This document shows positions 1-7,053 of a stretch of DNA of 15,834 nucleotides, piece after piece; the first letter of the stretch is position 1; the number at the start of each line of letters is the position of its first letter. The notes beneath the pieces were generated by a model, which made no database searches, was not told the DNA's origin, and saw nothing but the letters and a program-made list of their open reading frames with translations. The stretch covers positions 1 through 15,834 of the forward strand of contig JAODNF010000089.1 of the NCBI GenBank assembly GCA_025464915.1, read 5' to 3'. This DNA is from Frankiales bacterium (GTDB taxonomy: Bacteria; Actinomycetota; Actinomycetes; Mycobacteriales; SCTD01). The position numbers and the translations under genes are program-made.

Positions 1-1037
<1,037 letters not shown>

Positions 1038-1038
1038 C

Positions 1039-1473
1039 GTGGCCATCAAGCCGCAGGTCACCTTCGACTGCGCCGACCCGGGGGCGTTGGGCCAGTTCTG
1101 GGCGGCTGCCCTCGACTACGTCGTGCAGCCGCCGCCGGACGGCTTCGCGTCCTGGCCCGAGGCGCTCACGGCGTGGGGCGTCCCGGAGGAGGACTTCAAC
1201 AAGGCCAACGCGATCGTCGACCCGGGGGGCGTCGGTCCGCGGATCTTCTTCCAGCAGGTCCCGGAGCCCAAGGCCGGCAAGAACCGGCTGCACCTGGACG
1301 TCCCCGCCAGCGACGGCGTCGGGACGCCGACCGACCTGAAGGTCCAGCAGTGCCAGGTCAAGGCGGACGCGCTCGTGGCTCTCGGCGCGACGGTCGTCGA
1401 GGTCGTCCGCGAGATGGGCTCCGGGTGGGTCGTGATGCAGGACCCCGAGGGCAACGAGTTCTGCGTGGTCTAG
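1039..1473 (+). CDS. VOC-family (glyoxalase-like) protein
   Basis: A 144-residue protein of the vicinal oxygen chelate superfamily, of the Glyoxalase_6-like type. Visible hallmarks are the opening strand-helix QVTFDCADPGALGQFWAAAL, a central LHLDVP with its histidine, and the closing DPEGNEFCVV, where the glutamate is usually a metal ligand. VOC proteins include glyoxalases, dioxygenases and resistance proteins, and the sequence alone does not reveal the substrate. The GTG start lies one base after the thiC stop, and no start further upstream fits, so translation is probably coupled to thiC; a GAGG lies about 12 bases upstream inside thiC. No functional link to thiamine synthesis can be claimed. 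The following 197 bases (1474-1670) hold no recognised gene, terminator or repeat. Confidence 0.88.
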   Translation: MAIKPQVTFDCADPGALGQFWAAALDYVVQPPPDGFASWPEALTAWGVPEEDFNKANAIVDPGGVGPRIFFQQVPEPKAGKNRLHLDVPASDGVGTPTDLKVQQCQVKADALVALGATVVEVVREMGSGWVVMQDPEGNEFCVV

Positions 1474-1670
1474 TCCGTTGGCGGTCGGCCGCGGGACGAG
1501 AAGCTGCGTGGAAGCGCTGCGGCCCGACGAAGTGACGAGGTTGGGAGCGGAAGGCGCACCCGGCCAAGCCCGCCCACAGTCCGCCGACCAGCCGGAACCC
1601 AAGAGGTCGGAGGGGGCCGGGACCGACGACGACTGAGCATCGACCCCTGCGGACGGGGTAGTCAGCGGGG

Positions 1671-2162
1671 GTGACGGAGACGCAGCGCGAGCCGGTACCG
1701 AGGAACGACACGGATGAGCGCGACACCGCGCTGGCGTTCCTGGCGTTCCAGCGGCACTGCCTGATCAAGAAGACCCAGGGGCTCACGGACGAGCAGCTGC
1801 GGCGGGTGCTCGTCCCGTCCGGCACGAACCTGCTCGGGCTCGTGCAGCACGTCATCACGGGGGAGCGCTGGTGGTTCCAGCACCACGTGGCCGGGCGGCT
1901 CCGGGACGAGGAGTTCGACTTCTCGATGGACGTCCCCGCTGATCGCTCGAGCGCGGACGTCCTCCGTGACTTCCACGAGGCGGTCGCCGAGAGCGACGCG
2001 ATCGTGGCGGCGACCGATCTCGACGCCCTCACAGCGCTGCCGGTCGACGGCGAGCCCAGGACGCTCCGGTGGGTCGTCGCCCACAAGACGAGCGAGATCG
2101 CCCGGCACGCCGGGCATGCCGACATCCTGCGCGAGCTCATCGACGGGACGACGGGTCGCTAG
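1671..2162 (+). CDS. DinB-fold (DUF664-like) protein
   Basis: A 163-residue four-helix protein of the DinB/DUF664 group, related to mycothiol-dependent enzymes. The N-terminal half has the typical LAFLAFQRHCLIKKTQGL and a GLVQHVITGERWWFQ segment; the C-terminal HKTSEIARHAGHADILRE segment is the usual end of DUF664 proteins. The histidines in VQH and RHAGH are candidate ligands for the divalent metal common to this fold. In many actinobacteria such proteins are annotated as mycothiol-dependent transferases, but the substrate here is unknown. The GTG start is chosen because the frame begins there with family-like sequence. A GCGGGG run abuts it, and TAGTCA lies 6 bases upstream, so the transcript could be leaderless. 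The deacetylase gene follows after 35 bases. Confidence 0.85.
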   Translation: MTETQREPVPRNDTDERDTALAFLAFQRHCLIKKTQGLTDEQLRRVLVPSGTNLLGLVQHVITGERWWFQHHVAGRLRDEEFDFSMDVPADRSSADVLRDFHEAVAESDAIVAATDLDALTALPVDGEPRTLRWVVAHKTSEIARHAGHADILRELIDGTTGR

Positions 2163-2197
2163 TGAACCTGCGGGGCCGCTGATGCGTCCTGTGGTGC

Positions 2198-3253
2198 ATG
2201 AAGCGCTGGCTCGTGCTCATCGCCCTCGTGATGGCGGGTCTGGTCGTGGGCTGGGCGATCGGCTCCTACCCCTACAACGGGCCGTCCGTGCGACACGGAC
2301 AGGTCCAGGTCTCGATCGAGAAACCGTTGCCGTCGGCTGCTCCCCTCCTCGTCGCTCCGCCGGTGCCGATGGTCGTCTGGCACGGACCGGTCGAGCACCT
2401 GTTCTTCCACCCCTTGGTCCTCGATCCGCGAAAGGCTTTCACGAACGACCTCCTGGGCAAGGGCTTCGCCGACTACTTCGTCACGGCACGGGAGTTCCAC
2501 GACATCGTGGATTCCCTGTGGGACAGGGGATGGACTCTCGTCGACGCCCACCGGGTCATGAACGGCACCGTCCGCGTACCCGCCGGTCGCAAGCCCCTCG
2601 TCCTGTCCGAGGACGACGTGAACTACTACCGCTACTTCGACGGCCGAGGCCTGGCGAAGCGGCTCGTCCTCGACGGCGCCCGGGTCCGGGCCGAGCTGCC
2701 CGACGGCTCGCTCAGCGACGAGGACCTGGTCCCCATCGTGGACGCGGAGGTCGCCGCCCACCCGCTGTTCTCGGCGGACGGCGCGAGGGGCGTGCTCGCG
2801 GTCACCGGGTACGAGGGGCTGCTCGGCGAGCACGGGGTCGCGACCGATTCCGCGGCGCGGGCCAGGACCAGGGCGCTGGCCGACCGGCTGAGGGCCACCG
2901 GCTGGAGCTTCGCCAGCCACACCTACGGCCACATCGACCTGACGCACGACTCGGTACGACGGATCTCGGCGGACACGGCGAAGTGGCGAGTCCTCGTGGG
3001 CGACCTGCTCGGGCCGGTGGACCTGCTGGTCTACCCGTTCGGTTCGCGGCCGTCGGTCGCCGGCGCCGCGTACCTCCGACAGGCCGGGTTCCCCTACCAG
3101 TTCGACATCGACATCCGGCCCGCCCTGCTCCGCCGTGGCGGCGCGCTCGTGATGAGCCGCCGGCACGTCGACGGCCTGGCCTTCGGCGTACCCGGCAGGC
3201 TGGCGCCCTTCTTCGACGTCACCGCCGTCCGGGACCCGTTGCGGCCCGGGTAG
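2198..3253 (+). CDS. Membrane-anchored polysaccharide deacetylase (NodB-like)
   Basis: A 351-residue protein with an N-terminal hydrophobic segment (about residues 4-22) after MKR, which suggests a signal anchor and extracytoplasmic location. The NodB deacetylase fold is recognised by a modified motif 1, LSEDDVNYY (about 136-144, Asp139-Asp140), motif 2 SHTYGH (240-245, His241 and His245 as metal ligands) and YPFGS near 278. About 100 residues separate motifs 1 and 2, more than in simple NodB enzymes. The segment includes AHPLFSADGARGVLAVTGYEG, a block I recognise from a Firmicutes-type deacetylase clade. The likely role is removing acetyl groups from a cell-wall or capsule sugar; the substrate is inferred, not seen. 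The ATG start is the only one preceding the hydrophobic segment. No clear Shine-Dalgarno sequence is visible. It follows the DinB gene closely and may share its transcript. Confidence 0.88.
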   Translation: MKRWLVLIALVMAGLVVGWAIGSYPYNGPSVRHGQVQVSIEKPLPSAAPLLVAPPVPMVVWHGPVEHLFFHPLVLDPRKAFTNDLLGKGFADYFVTAREFHDIVDSLWDRGWTLVDAHRVMNGTVRVPAGRKPLVLSEDDVNYYRYFDGRGLAKRLVLDGARVRAELPDGSLSDEDLVPIVDAEVAAHPLFSADGARGVLAVTGYEGLLGEHGVATDSAARARTRALADRLRATGWSFASHTYGHIDLTHDSVRRISADTAKWRVLVGDLLGPVDLLVYPFGSRPSVAGAAYLRQAGFPYQFDIDIRPALLRRGGALVMSRRHVDGLAFGVPGRLAPFFDVTAVRDPLRPG

Positions 3254-3281
3254 GTGAGGACCAGCTCGCGGCGGTGCTCGT

Positions 3282-3518
3282 TCACGCCATCAGGTCCGGG
3301 TTGAAGACCCGCGTCGTCGAGGCCGGGTTCACAGGCAGGCGGGCTGCCGGCCGGATCGGTCGGGATGCGAAGTTGCCACCGCAGTTCGGGCAGACACCGG
3401 CCATCGCCTCGACGCAGGCGGCGCAGAACGTGCACTCGTAGGTGCAGATGCGGGCCTGCTCCGACTCCGGCGGCAGGTCGACGTCGCACCGCTCACAGGA
3501 CGGTCGTAGCTCCAGCAT
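3282..3518 (-). CDS. DUF1272 cysteine-rich zinc-binding protein
   Basis: A 78-residue protein of the DUF1272 family, function unknown. It opens MLELRPSCERCDVDLPP and contains eight cysteines (8, 11, 25, 29, 32, 35, 43, 46) arranged as CX2C, then C-X3-C-X2-C-X2-C, then CPNC. This pattern fits two zinc sites of a treble-clef or RING-like fold. The ATG at 3518 is chosen because the family conventionally starts at MLELRP; the frame stays open upstream to a GTG at 3776, but that extension has no family similarity and poor codon usage near the junction. A -10-like TCTAAT lies 6 bases before the ATG, so the message is probably leaderless. The final 25 residues are a variable tail. It converges on the polysaccharide deacetylase with 28 bases between stops. 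Confidence 0.9.
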   Translation of the reverse strand: MLELRPSCERCDVDLPPESEQARICTYECTFCAACVEAMAGVCPNCGGNFASRPIRPAARLPVNPASTTRVFNPDLMA

Positions 3519-3524
3519 GCGGAC

Positions 3525-3554
3525 ATTAGACAGCCCCGTTGGCGTGTGGACCAA
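3525..3554 (-). promoter_or_regulatory. Putative leaderless promoter of the DUF1272 gene
   Basis: On the minus strand, TCTAAT (3530-3525) matches the -10 consensus at five of six bases and sits 6 bases before the ATG at 3518. TTGGTC (3554-3549), 18 bases upstream, is a partial -35 match. There is no Shine-Dalgarno sequence. The inverted repeat at 3533-3560 covers the -35 and most of the spacer. Confidence 0.45.
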
Positions 3555-3560
3555 CGGGGC
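3533..3560. repeat. Perfect 10-bp inverted repeat, candidate operator
   Basis: GCCCCGTTGG (3533-3542) and CCAACGGGGC (3551-3560) are exact reverse complements separated by 8 bases. It lies just upstream of the DUF1272 -10 element and overlaps its likely -35. That position favours an operator for a dimeric regulator. A terminator for something upstream is the alternative, but no T-tract follows in either direction. Confidence 0.6.
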
Positions 3561-3822
3561 CGTCACTGTGTAGACGCTCTGACAACCCGATCGGTTCGGA
3601 TGAGCTGCTGACAACCGTCGGAACAAGGAGGACTGCGGCCCTGCCGCATCAAACCGGGAGAGGTGCCCACCCTGAGCCAGCGCCTTCGTGAGCTCGACCG
3701 CCGTGTCCTGCGTGAGCAGGACCTCACCACCCGGCAGGTGCGTGCCGTAGGCGTCGACGAACTCCTCGAAGGTCACATCACCTGCTGGTCAGGGGCTCCG
3801 AGAGGTTGGCGGGTCTCCGCGT

Positions 3823-4209
3823 TCAGGCGCTGCTGACGGTGACGAATGACTCGAGCCCGCGGAAGTCCTCGGGGTTGCGGGTGTAGAGCACAGCGCCGTG
3901 CACGTGGGCCGTGGCGGCGATGAGCAGGTCCAGAGCGCGGGCCCTGGGCTGCCGGCCGGACGCTGCAACGTGTGCTGCGATCTGCCCGTAGCTGTCGGCC
4001 ACTGCGTCGTCCACGGGCAGCGGGTCGAACCGGCGCTGAAGGCGACTGAGCCGTGTCAGTCGCGTCGCCCGGGCTCCGGCCGTCTTCGCCACGAGCACGC
4101 CGAAGTGCAGCTCGGCCACGCTGATCACGCTGATGGCGAGCTGCCCGGGAATGGGGTCGACGTCCGTCGCGACCAGCACGCTGGTGTCGAGCAGACCGCG
4201 CACGGTCAC
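3823..4209 (-). CDS. vapC: VapC-family PIN-domain toxin (ribonuclease)
   Basis: A 128-residue PIN-domain protein, the toxin of a type II toxin-antitoxin pair; VapC toxins are Mg-dependent endoribonucleases. The acidic active-site set is present: Asp8 in LLDTSVL, Glu33 in VAELHFG, Asp94 in ALDLLIAATA and Asp115 in the terminal TRNPEDF motif. The length is normal, so the toxin looks intact. The start is set at GTG 4209, which overlaps the antitoxin stop as GTGA and gives translational coupling; a second GTG two codons on (4203) is possible. The frame continues upstream to 4311, but that stretch is only the shadow of the antitoxin. The RNA target cannot be predicted from sequence. Confidence 0.93.
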   Translation of the reverse strand: MTVRGLLDTSVLVATDVDPIPGQLAISVISVAELHFGVLVAKTAGARATRLTRLSRLQRRFDPLPVDDAVADSYGQIAAHVAASGRQPRARALDLLIAATAHVHGAVLYTRNPEDFRGLESFVTVSSA

Positions 4210-4454
4210 CCGATCGTCCAGGGATCGCGCAGGGAGCCGTCGAGGAGGTCGCGGTCGGCTTCCCAGCTGGCGTCGCCCGGGGCGGCGAACACGTCGGACA
4301 CGCTCTCCCACGCCACCCAGGACGGGACGTCTATCGGACCCAGGGAGGCCGCTGGCCGGCCGGAGACGGTGATCGTCAGGTGCTCGCCGGCCTGCGCCCG
4401 GCGAACGAGCTCACTGGCGTTCTGACGTACCTCGCGGAGGCCGACCTCTTCCAT
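4206..4454 (-). CDS. vapB: VapB/Phd-type antitoxin
   Basis: An 82-residue antitoxin of the prevent-host-death (Phd/YefM) class. Residues 1-35 carry the family DNA-binding and dimerisation pattern: EVGLREVRQNASELVRRAQ, followed by GEHLTITVSGRPAASLGPI. The C-terminal half (about 45-82), acidic and rich in Asp and Trp, is the probable toxin-binding tail that fills the VapC active site. The ATG at 4454 has no Shine-Dalgarno sequence; a TACTTT -10 element lies 6 bases upstream, so the message is probably leaderless. A palindrome overlapping that -10 is the likely site of autorepression by the VapBC complex. The stop codon overlaps the vapC start by three bases. Confidence 0.92.
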   Translation of the reverse strand: MEEVGLREVRQNASELVRRAQAGEHLTITVSGRPAASLGPIDVPSWVAWESVSDVFAAPGDASWEADRDLLDGSLRDPWTIG

Positions 4455-4460
4455 GCCGCG

Positions 4461-4490
4461 AAAGTAGCACAGGTGCTACCTCACGGTCGT
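4461..4490 (-). promoter_or_regulatory. vapBC promoter
   Basis: On the minus strand, TACTTT (4466-4461) fits the actinobacterial TANNNT -10 and ends 6 bases before the vapB ATG. ACGACC (4490-4485), 18 bases further up, shares GAC with the TTGACA -35. The short distance suggests transcription starts at the ATG. Confidence 0.5.
4464..4479. promoter_or_regulatory. Palindromic operator of vapBC
   Basis: GTAGCAC-AG-GTGCTAC is a perfect 7-bp inverted repeat with a 2-bp centre. Its promoter-proximal arm supplies the first three bases (TAC) of the -10 element, so a bound protein would block RNA polymerase. This is the usual arrangement for Phd-type autoregulation; binding itself is inferred. Confidence 0.7.
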
Positions 4491-4570
4491 CGGGGCGCTG
4501 GGGACGGCTCGGGCCAGGACGAGCGTGTGGCCTGGGTCGCGCAGGCGCGAGCGCTCGGCCTCCTCGGGGT

Positions 4571-5551
4571 TCACGAGACGGTGACGACGGTGATGCCGGG
4601 GGACTTGCCGACGTCGACGAGGGCCTGCCCCGCGTCCTCGAGCCCCACGGTCCGACCGATGAGCAGGTCGGGTCGGAGCGCCCCAGCGGCGACGAGGTCG
4701 AGCATCGCCGGGTACTCGTGCGCTGCCATGCCGTGGGAGCCGAGGAGCTGCAGCTCCTTCGAGAGGATCCGGCCCATCGGGATCGCCGGCTGAGGTCCGT
4801 GGAGCAGCCCGATCTGGACGTGCCGGCCGCGGGGCCTCAGGAGCGACAGTGATGCCTCGACCGCGGCGGGATCGCCGATGGCGTCGACGGTCACGTGCGG
4901 GTCCTCGATCGAGGCGACCGCACCGAAGGACTGGGCCAGCGCGACGGCGGCGGGGGACGGGTCGACGACGGCGACCGTCGCGCCGAGGGCGACAGCCACC
5001 TGGACGGCGGACAGCCCGACGCCGCCCGCTCCGTGGACCAGGACGCGCTCACGGGGTTGGACCGCGGCGACCGTGGCGACGGCGCGGTAGGCGGTGGCGA
5101 AGCGGCAGCCGAGCGACGCGGCGGTGACCGAGGACAGCGACGGGGGCAGCGCGACGAGGTTGGTGTCTGCGGCGTCGAGCGCGACGAGCTCGGCGAACGA
5201 ACCCCAGTGCGTGAAGCCGGGCTGCCGCTGGTGCGGGCAGACCTGGCCGTTTCCCTCGGCACAGGTGTTGCAGGCCCCGCAGGCGTTCACGAACGGGACC
5301 GTGACGCGGTCACCCACAGACCACCCCTGCACGTCGGGGCCGACCTCGGCGACCGTACCGGCGAGCTCGTGGCCCGGGACGTGCGGCAGCACCTGGATGT
5401 CGGCGTCGTGGCCCTGCCAGCCGTGCCAGTCGCTGCGGCAGACGCCGGTCGCCTCGACCCGGACGACGACGCCACCGCAAGGGGCGACCGGGTCGGCCAC
5501 CTCGCGGACCGACAGCGGACCGCCGAAGGAGTCGTAGACCACGGCGCGCAC
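4571..5551 (-). CDS. Zinc-dependent alcohol dehydrogenase (MDR family)
   Basis: A 326-residue medium-chain dehydrogenase/reductase that would interconvert an alcohol and its aldehyde or ketone using NAD(P). The GroES-like domain holds the catalytic zinc ligands Cys38 (GVCRSDWH) and His61-Glu62 (PGHELAG), with Cys149 (SLGCRFATA) as the third. The structural zinc site is complete: Cys91, Cys94, Cys97 and Cys105 in CGACNTCAEGNGQVC. The Rossmann domain starts with GAGGVGLSA (174-182). Both zinc sites place it among class-III-like zinc dehydrogenases rather than quinone reductases. The substrate is unknown. Translation begins at GTG 5551 with no Shine-Dalgarno sequence, 6 bases after a -10 shared with the divergent ribonuclease gene. 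It ends in TGA 4571-4573, 116 bases before vapB. Confidence 0.93.
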   Translation of the reverse strand: MRAVVYDSFGGPLSVREVADPVAPCGGVVVRVEATGVCRSDWHGWQGHDADIQVLPHVPGHELAGTVAEVGPDVQGWSVGDRVTVPFVNACGACNTCAEGNGQVCPHQRQPGFTHWGSFAELVALDAADTNLVALPPSLSSVTAASLGCRFATAYRAVATVAAVQPRERVLVHGAGGVGLSAVQVAVALGATVAVVDPSPAAVALAQSFGAVASIEDPHVTVDAIGDPAAVEASLSLLRPRGRHVQIGLLHGPQPAIPMGRILSKELQLLGSHGMAAHEYPAMLDLVAAGALRPDLLIGRTVGLEDAGQALVDVGKSPGITVVTVS

Positions 5552-5555
5552 GCAA

Positions 5556-5569
5556 GGACTCTAGAGTCC
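5556..5569. promoter_or_regulatory. Palindromic bidirectional promoter (shared -10 region)
   Basis: GGACTCTAGAGTCC is a perfect 14-bp palindrome centred in the 23-bp gap between the dehydrogenase (GTG 5551, minus) and the ribonuclease (GTG 5575, plus). It carries TAGAGT, a TANNNT -10 match, on both strands: plus at 5562-5567, 7 bases before GTG 5575, and minus at 5563-5558, 6 bases before GTG 5551. Both transcripts would be leaderless. No convincing -35 element was found on either side. The same palindrome could also be a regulator site. Confidence 0.6.
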
Positions 5570-5574
5570 GAGAC

Positions 5575-6966
5575 GTGCCGAGTCCCCGCGTCCACCTGCC
5601 CGTCGCCGTCCCCGGGTGGGACGCCCTCCGCACCGAGCTGCAGGTGCCGGGGCCCTTCCCGCCGGAGGTGCTGGCCGAGGCGGACGCGGTGCAGCCGACG
5701 TTGCCGTCGGCTGACCGGACCGACGTGCCGTTCTTGACCATCGACCCGCCGGGCAGCACCGACCTCGACCAGGCGATGGCGCTGTCGAGGACGGCCGGCG
5801 GGTACCAGGTGCTGTATGCGATCGCGGACGTCGCGGCGTTCGTGCGGCCGGGCGGGGCGATCGACGTCGAGGCCCACAAGCGGGGCGAGACGCTCTACGC
5901 GCCGGACGAGCGGTTGCCGCTGCACCCACCCGTGCTCAGCGAGGACCGGGCCAGCCTGCTCGCCGACCAGGAGCGATCTGCGCTGGTGTGGGACCTGCAG
6001 CTCGACGGCGACGGCGAGCTGGTCGGCACCTCCGTCGCGAAGGCGATCGTGAAGAGCCGGCGCAAGCTCGACTACCCGGGTGTCCAGGCCGACATCGACG
6101 CCGGCACGGCGACGCCGGATCTGCTGCTGCTCAAGGAGATCGGCATAAAGCGGCTCGCTCTCGCGCGGGCCCGCGGCGCGGTCGACCTGCCGAGCCTGGA
6201 GCAGGAGGTGAGCGCGGACGGGACGCTGTCGTTCCGCGCACCGCTGCCGTGCGAGCAGTGGAACGCGCAGATCAGCCTGCTCACCGGCATGGCCGCCGCG
6301 AAGCTGATGCTCGACGGCAAGGTCGGCCTGCTCCGGACCCTGCCGACGCCGCCCCAGGACGCCGTGGACAGCCTGCGCCGCAGCGCGATGGCGCTCGGCA
6401 TCAGCTGGAAGGCCGACCAGTCGTACGGGCAGGTGCTCAGCGCCCTGGACCCGCACGACGGCCACAGCGCCGCGCTGCTCAACCTGGCCACCCGGTTGCT
6501 CCGGGGCGCCGGCTACACCGCCTTCGACGGCAGCATCCCCGAGATCACGACGCACTCGGCGGTGGCTGCTGCGTACGCCCACTGCACCGCGCCCCTGCGC
6601 CGGCTCGCCGACCGCTACGTCGGCGAGGTCTGCGTGGCCCTGTGCGCCGGTCTGCCGGTGCCGGTCTGGGCCCGCGAGGCCCTGCCGACGCTGCCCGAGG
6701 AGATGGCCGCCGCCGACCACCGGGCCCATTCCCTCGACCGGGCCGCTGTCGACCTGGCCGAGGCGATGGTCCTGCAGCACCGGGTCGGTGAGACCTTCCC
6801 GGCGGTCGTCGTCGAGGCCAGCCACAAGGGCGGCACGGTGCAGCTCACGGACCCTGCCGTACGGGGGAAGCTGGACGCGCAGGAACCGCCACTCGGTCAG
6901 ACGGTCAGCGTCAGGCTGACCGAGGCGGATCCGCAGAAGAGGTCAGTGCGCTTCCAGCTGGCCTGA
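5575..6966 (+). CDS. RNB-domain ribonuclease (RNase II/R superfamily)
   Basis: A 463-residue protein with the RNB catalytic domain of 3'-5' exoribonucleases. The metal-binding loop is TIDPPGSTDLDQAM: Asp57, Asp63 and Asp65 align with Asp201, Asp207 and Asp209 of E. coli RNase II, but the fourth acid (Asp210) is Gln66. I believe this DLDQ form is usual in the actinobacterial subfamily. The phosphate-contacting arginine block is CTAPLRRLADRYV (canonical TSPIRRY-D). The N-terminus is short (about 50 residues), so the two cold-shock domains of RNase II/R are missing; the last ~60 residues resemble a small OB/S1-like domain. It is therefore a reduced exonuclease whose RNA substrate is unknown. GTG 5575 is chosen because it follows the palindromic -10 by 7 bases and there is no Shine-Dalgarno sequence. 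Confidence 0.92.
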   Translation: MPSPRVHLPVAVPGWDALRTELQVPGPFPPEVLAEADAVQPTLPSADRTDVPFLTIDPPGSTDLDQAMALSRTAGGYQVLYAIADVAAFVRPGGAIDVEAHKRGETLYAPDERLPLHPPVLSEDRASLLADQERSALVWDLQLDGDGELVGTSVAKAIVKSRRKLDYPGVQADIDAGTATPDLLLLKEIGIKRLALARARGAVDLPSLEQEVSADGTLSFRAPLPCEQWNAQISLLTGMAAAKLMLDGKVGLLRTLPTPPQDAVDSLRRSAMALGISWKADQSYGQVLSALDPHDGHSAALLNLATRLLRGAGYTAFDGSIPEITTHSAVAAAYAHCTAPLRRLADRYVGEVCVALCAGLPVPVWAREALPTLPEEMAAADHRAHSLDRAAVDLAEAMVLQHRVGETFPAVVVEASHKGGTVQLTDPAVRGKLDAQEPPLGQTVSVRLTEADPQKRSVRFQLA

Positions 6967-7053
6967 GCCCACGTCGTACCGCCTGAAGGCCTGGCGCGCG
7001 GCCGCCACGGCCGGCGTCCACGCGACGCAGCGCGCGGCGGTGGCGCCAGTGAG

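Larger units (their letters stand above)
3519..3776 (-). other. Unassigned coding-like segment, possible gene remnant
   Basis: From GTG 3776 the minus strand is open for 86 codons and runs in frame into the DUF1272 gene. The first ~41 codons (down to about 3654) read MTFEEFVDAYGTHLPGG and onward with nearly all third positions G or C, which looks like genuine coding. After that, codons such as TTT, GAT, GCA, TTG, TCA, GCT and CAT accumulate and the signal is lost. An AGCAGG lies a few bases before the GTG. I recognise no family. The simplest reading is a truncated or decayed gene downstream of vapC whose 3' part has been lost. A real 5'-extended DUF1272 protein is less likely because the family begins at 3518. 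Confidence 0.35.

Noticed and set aside
1474..1670. A possible small gene or terminator in the spacer after the VOC gene.
   Set aside because: No convincing hairpin, no frame with a start and family resemblance, and mixed codon usage.
1966..3441. A 491-codon plus-strand open frame over the deacetylase.
   Set aside because: The translation is low-complexity Arg/Pro/Gly; the frame used by the deacetylase has motifs, a membrane segment and good codon bias.
3533..3560. The inverted repeat as an intrinsic terminator.
   Set aside because: There is no T-rich tract on either side, and its position over a promoter before a well-defined start fits an operator better. Not excluded.
3663..3836. A 57-codon plus-strand frame from GTG 3663, preceded by AAGGAGG about 30 bases upstream.
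   Set aside because: The ribosome-like site is too far away, the 3' end overlaps vapC, and the opposite strand has the better codon-position bias here. I recognise no family.
4210..4311. Extension of vapC upstream to an ATG at 4311.
   Set aside because: The added residues are an Arg/Pro-rich shadow of the vapB frame; PIN toxins start just before the LLDTS motif, and the GTGA overlap explains initiation.
4537..4550. TCGCGC-AG-GCGCGA inverted repeat downstream of the alcohol dehydrogenase.
   Set aside because: Short, pure GC and common by chance in this composition; the loop is too tight for all six pairs. Not strong enough to call a terminator.
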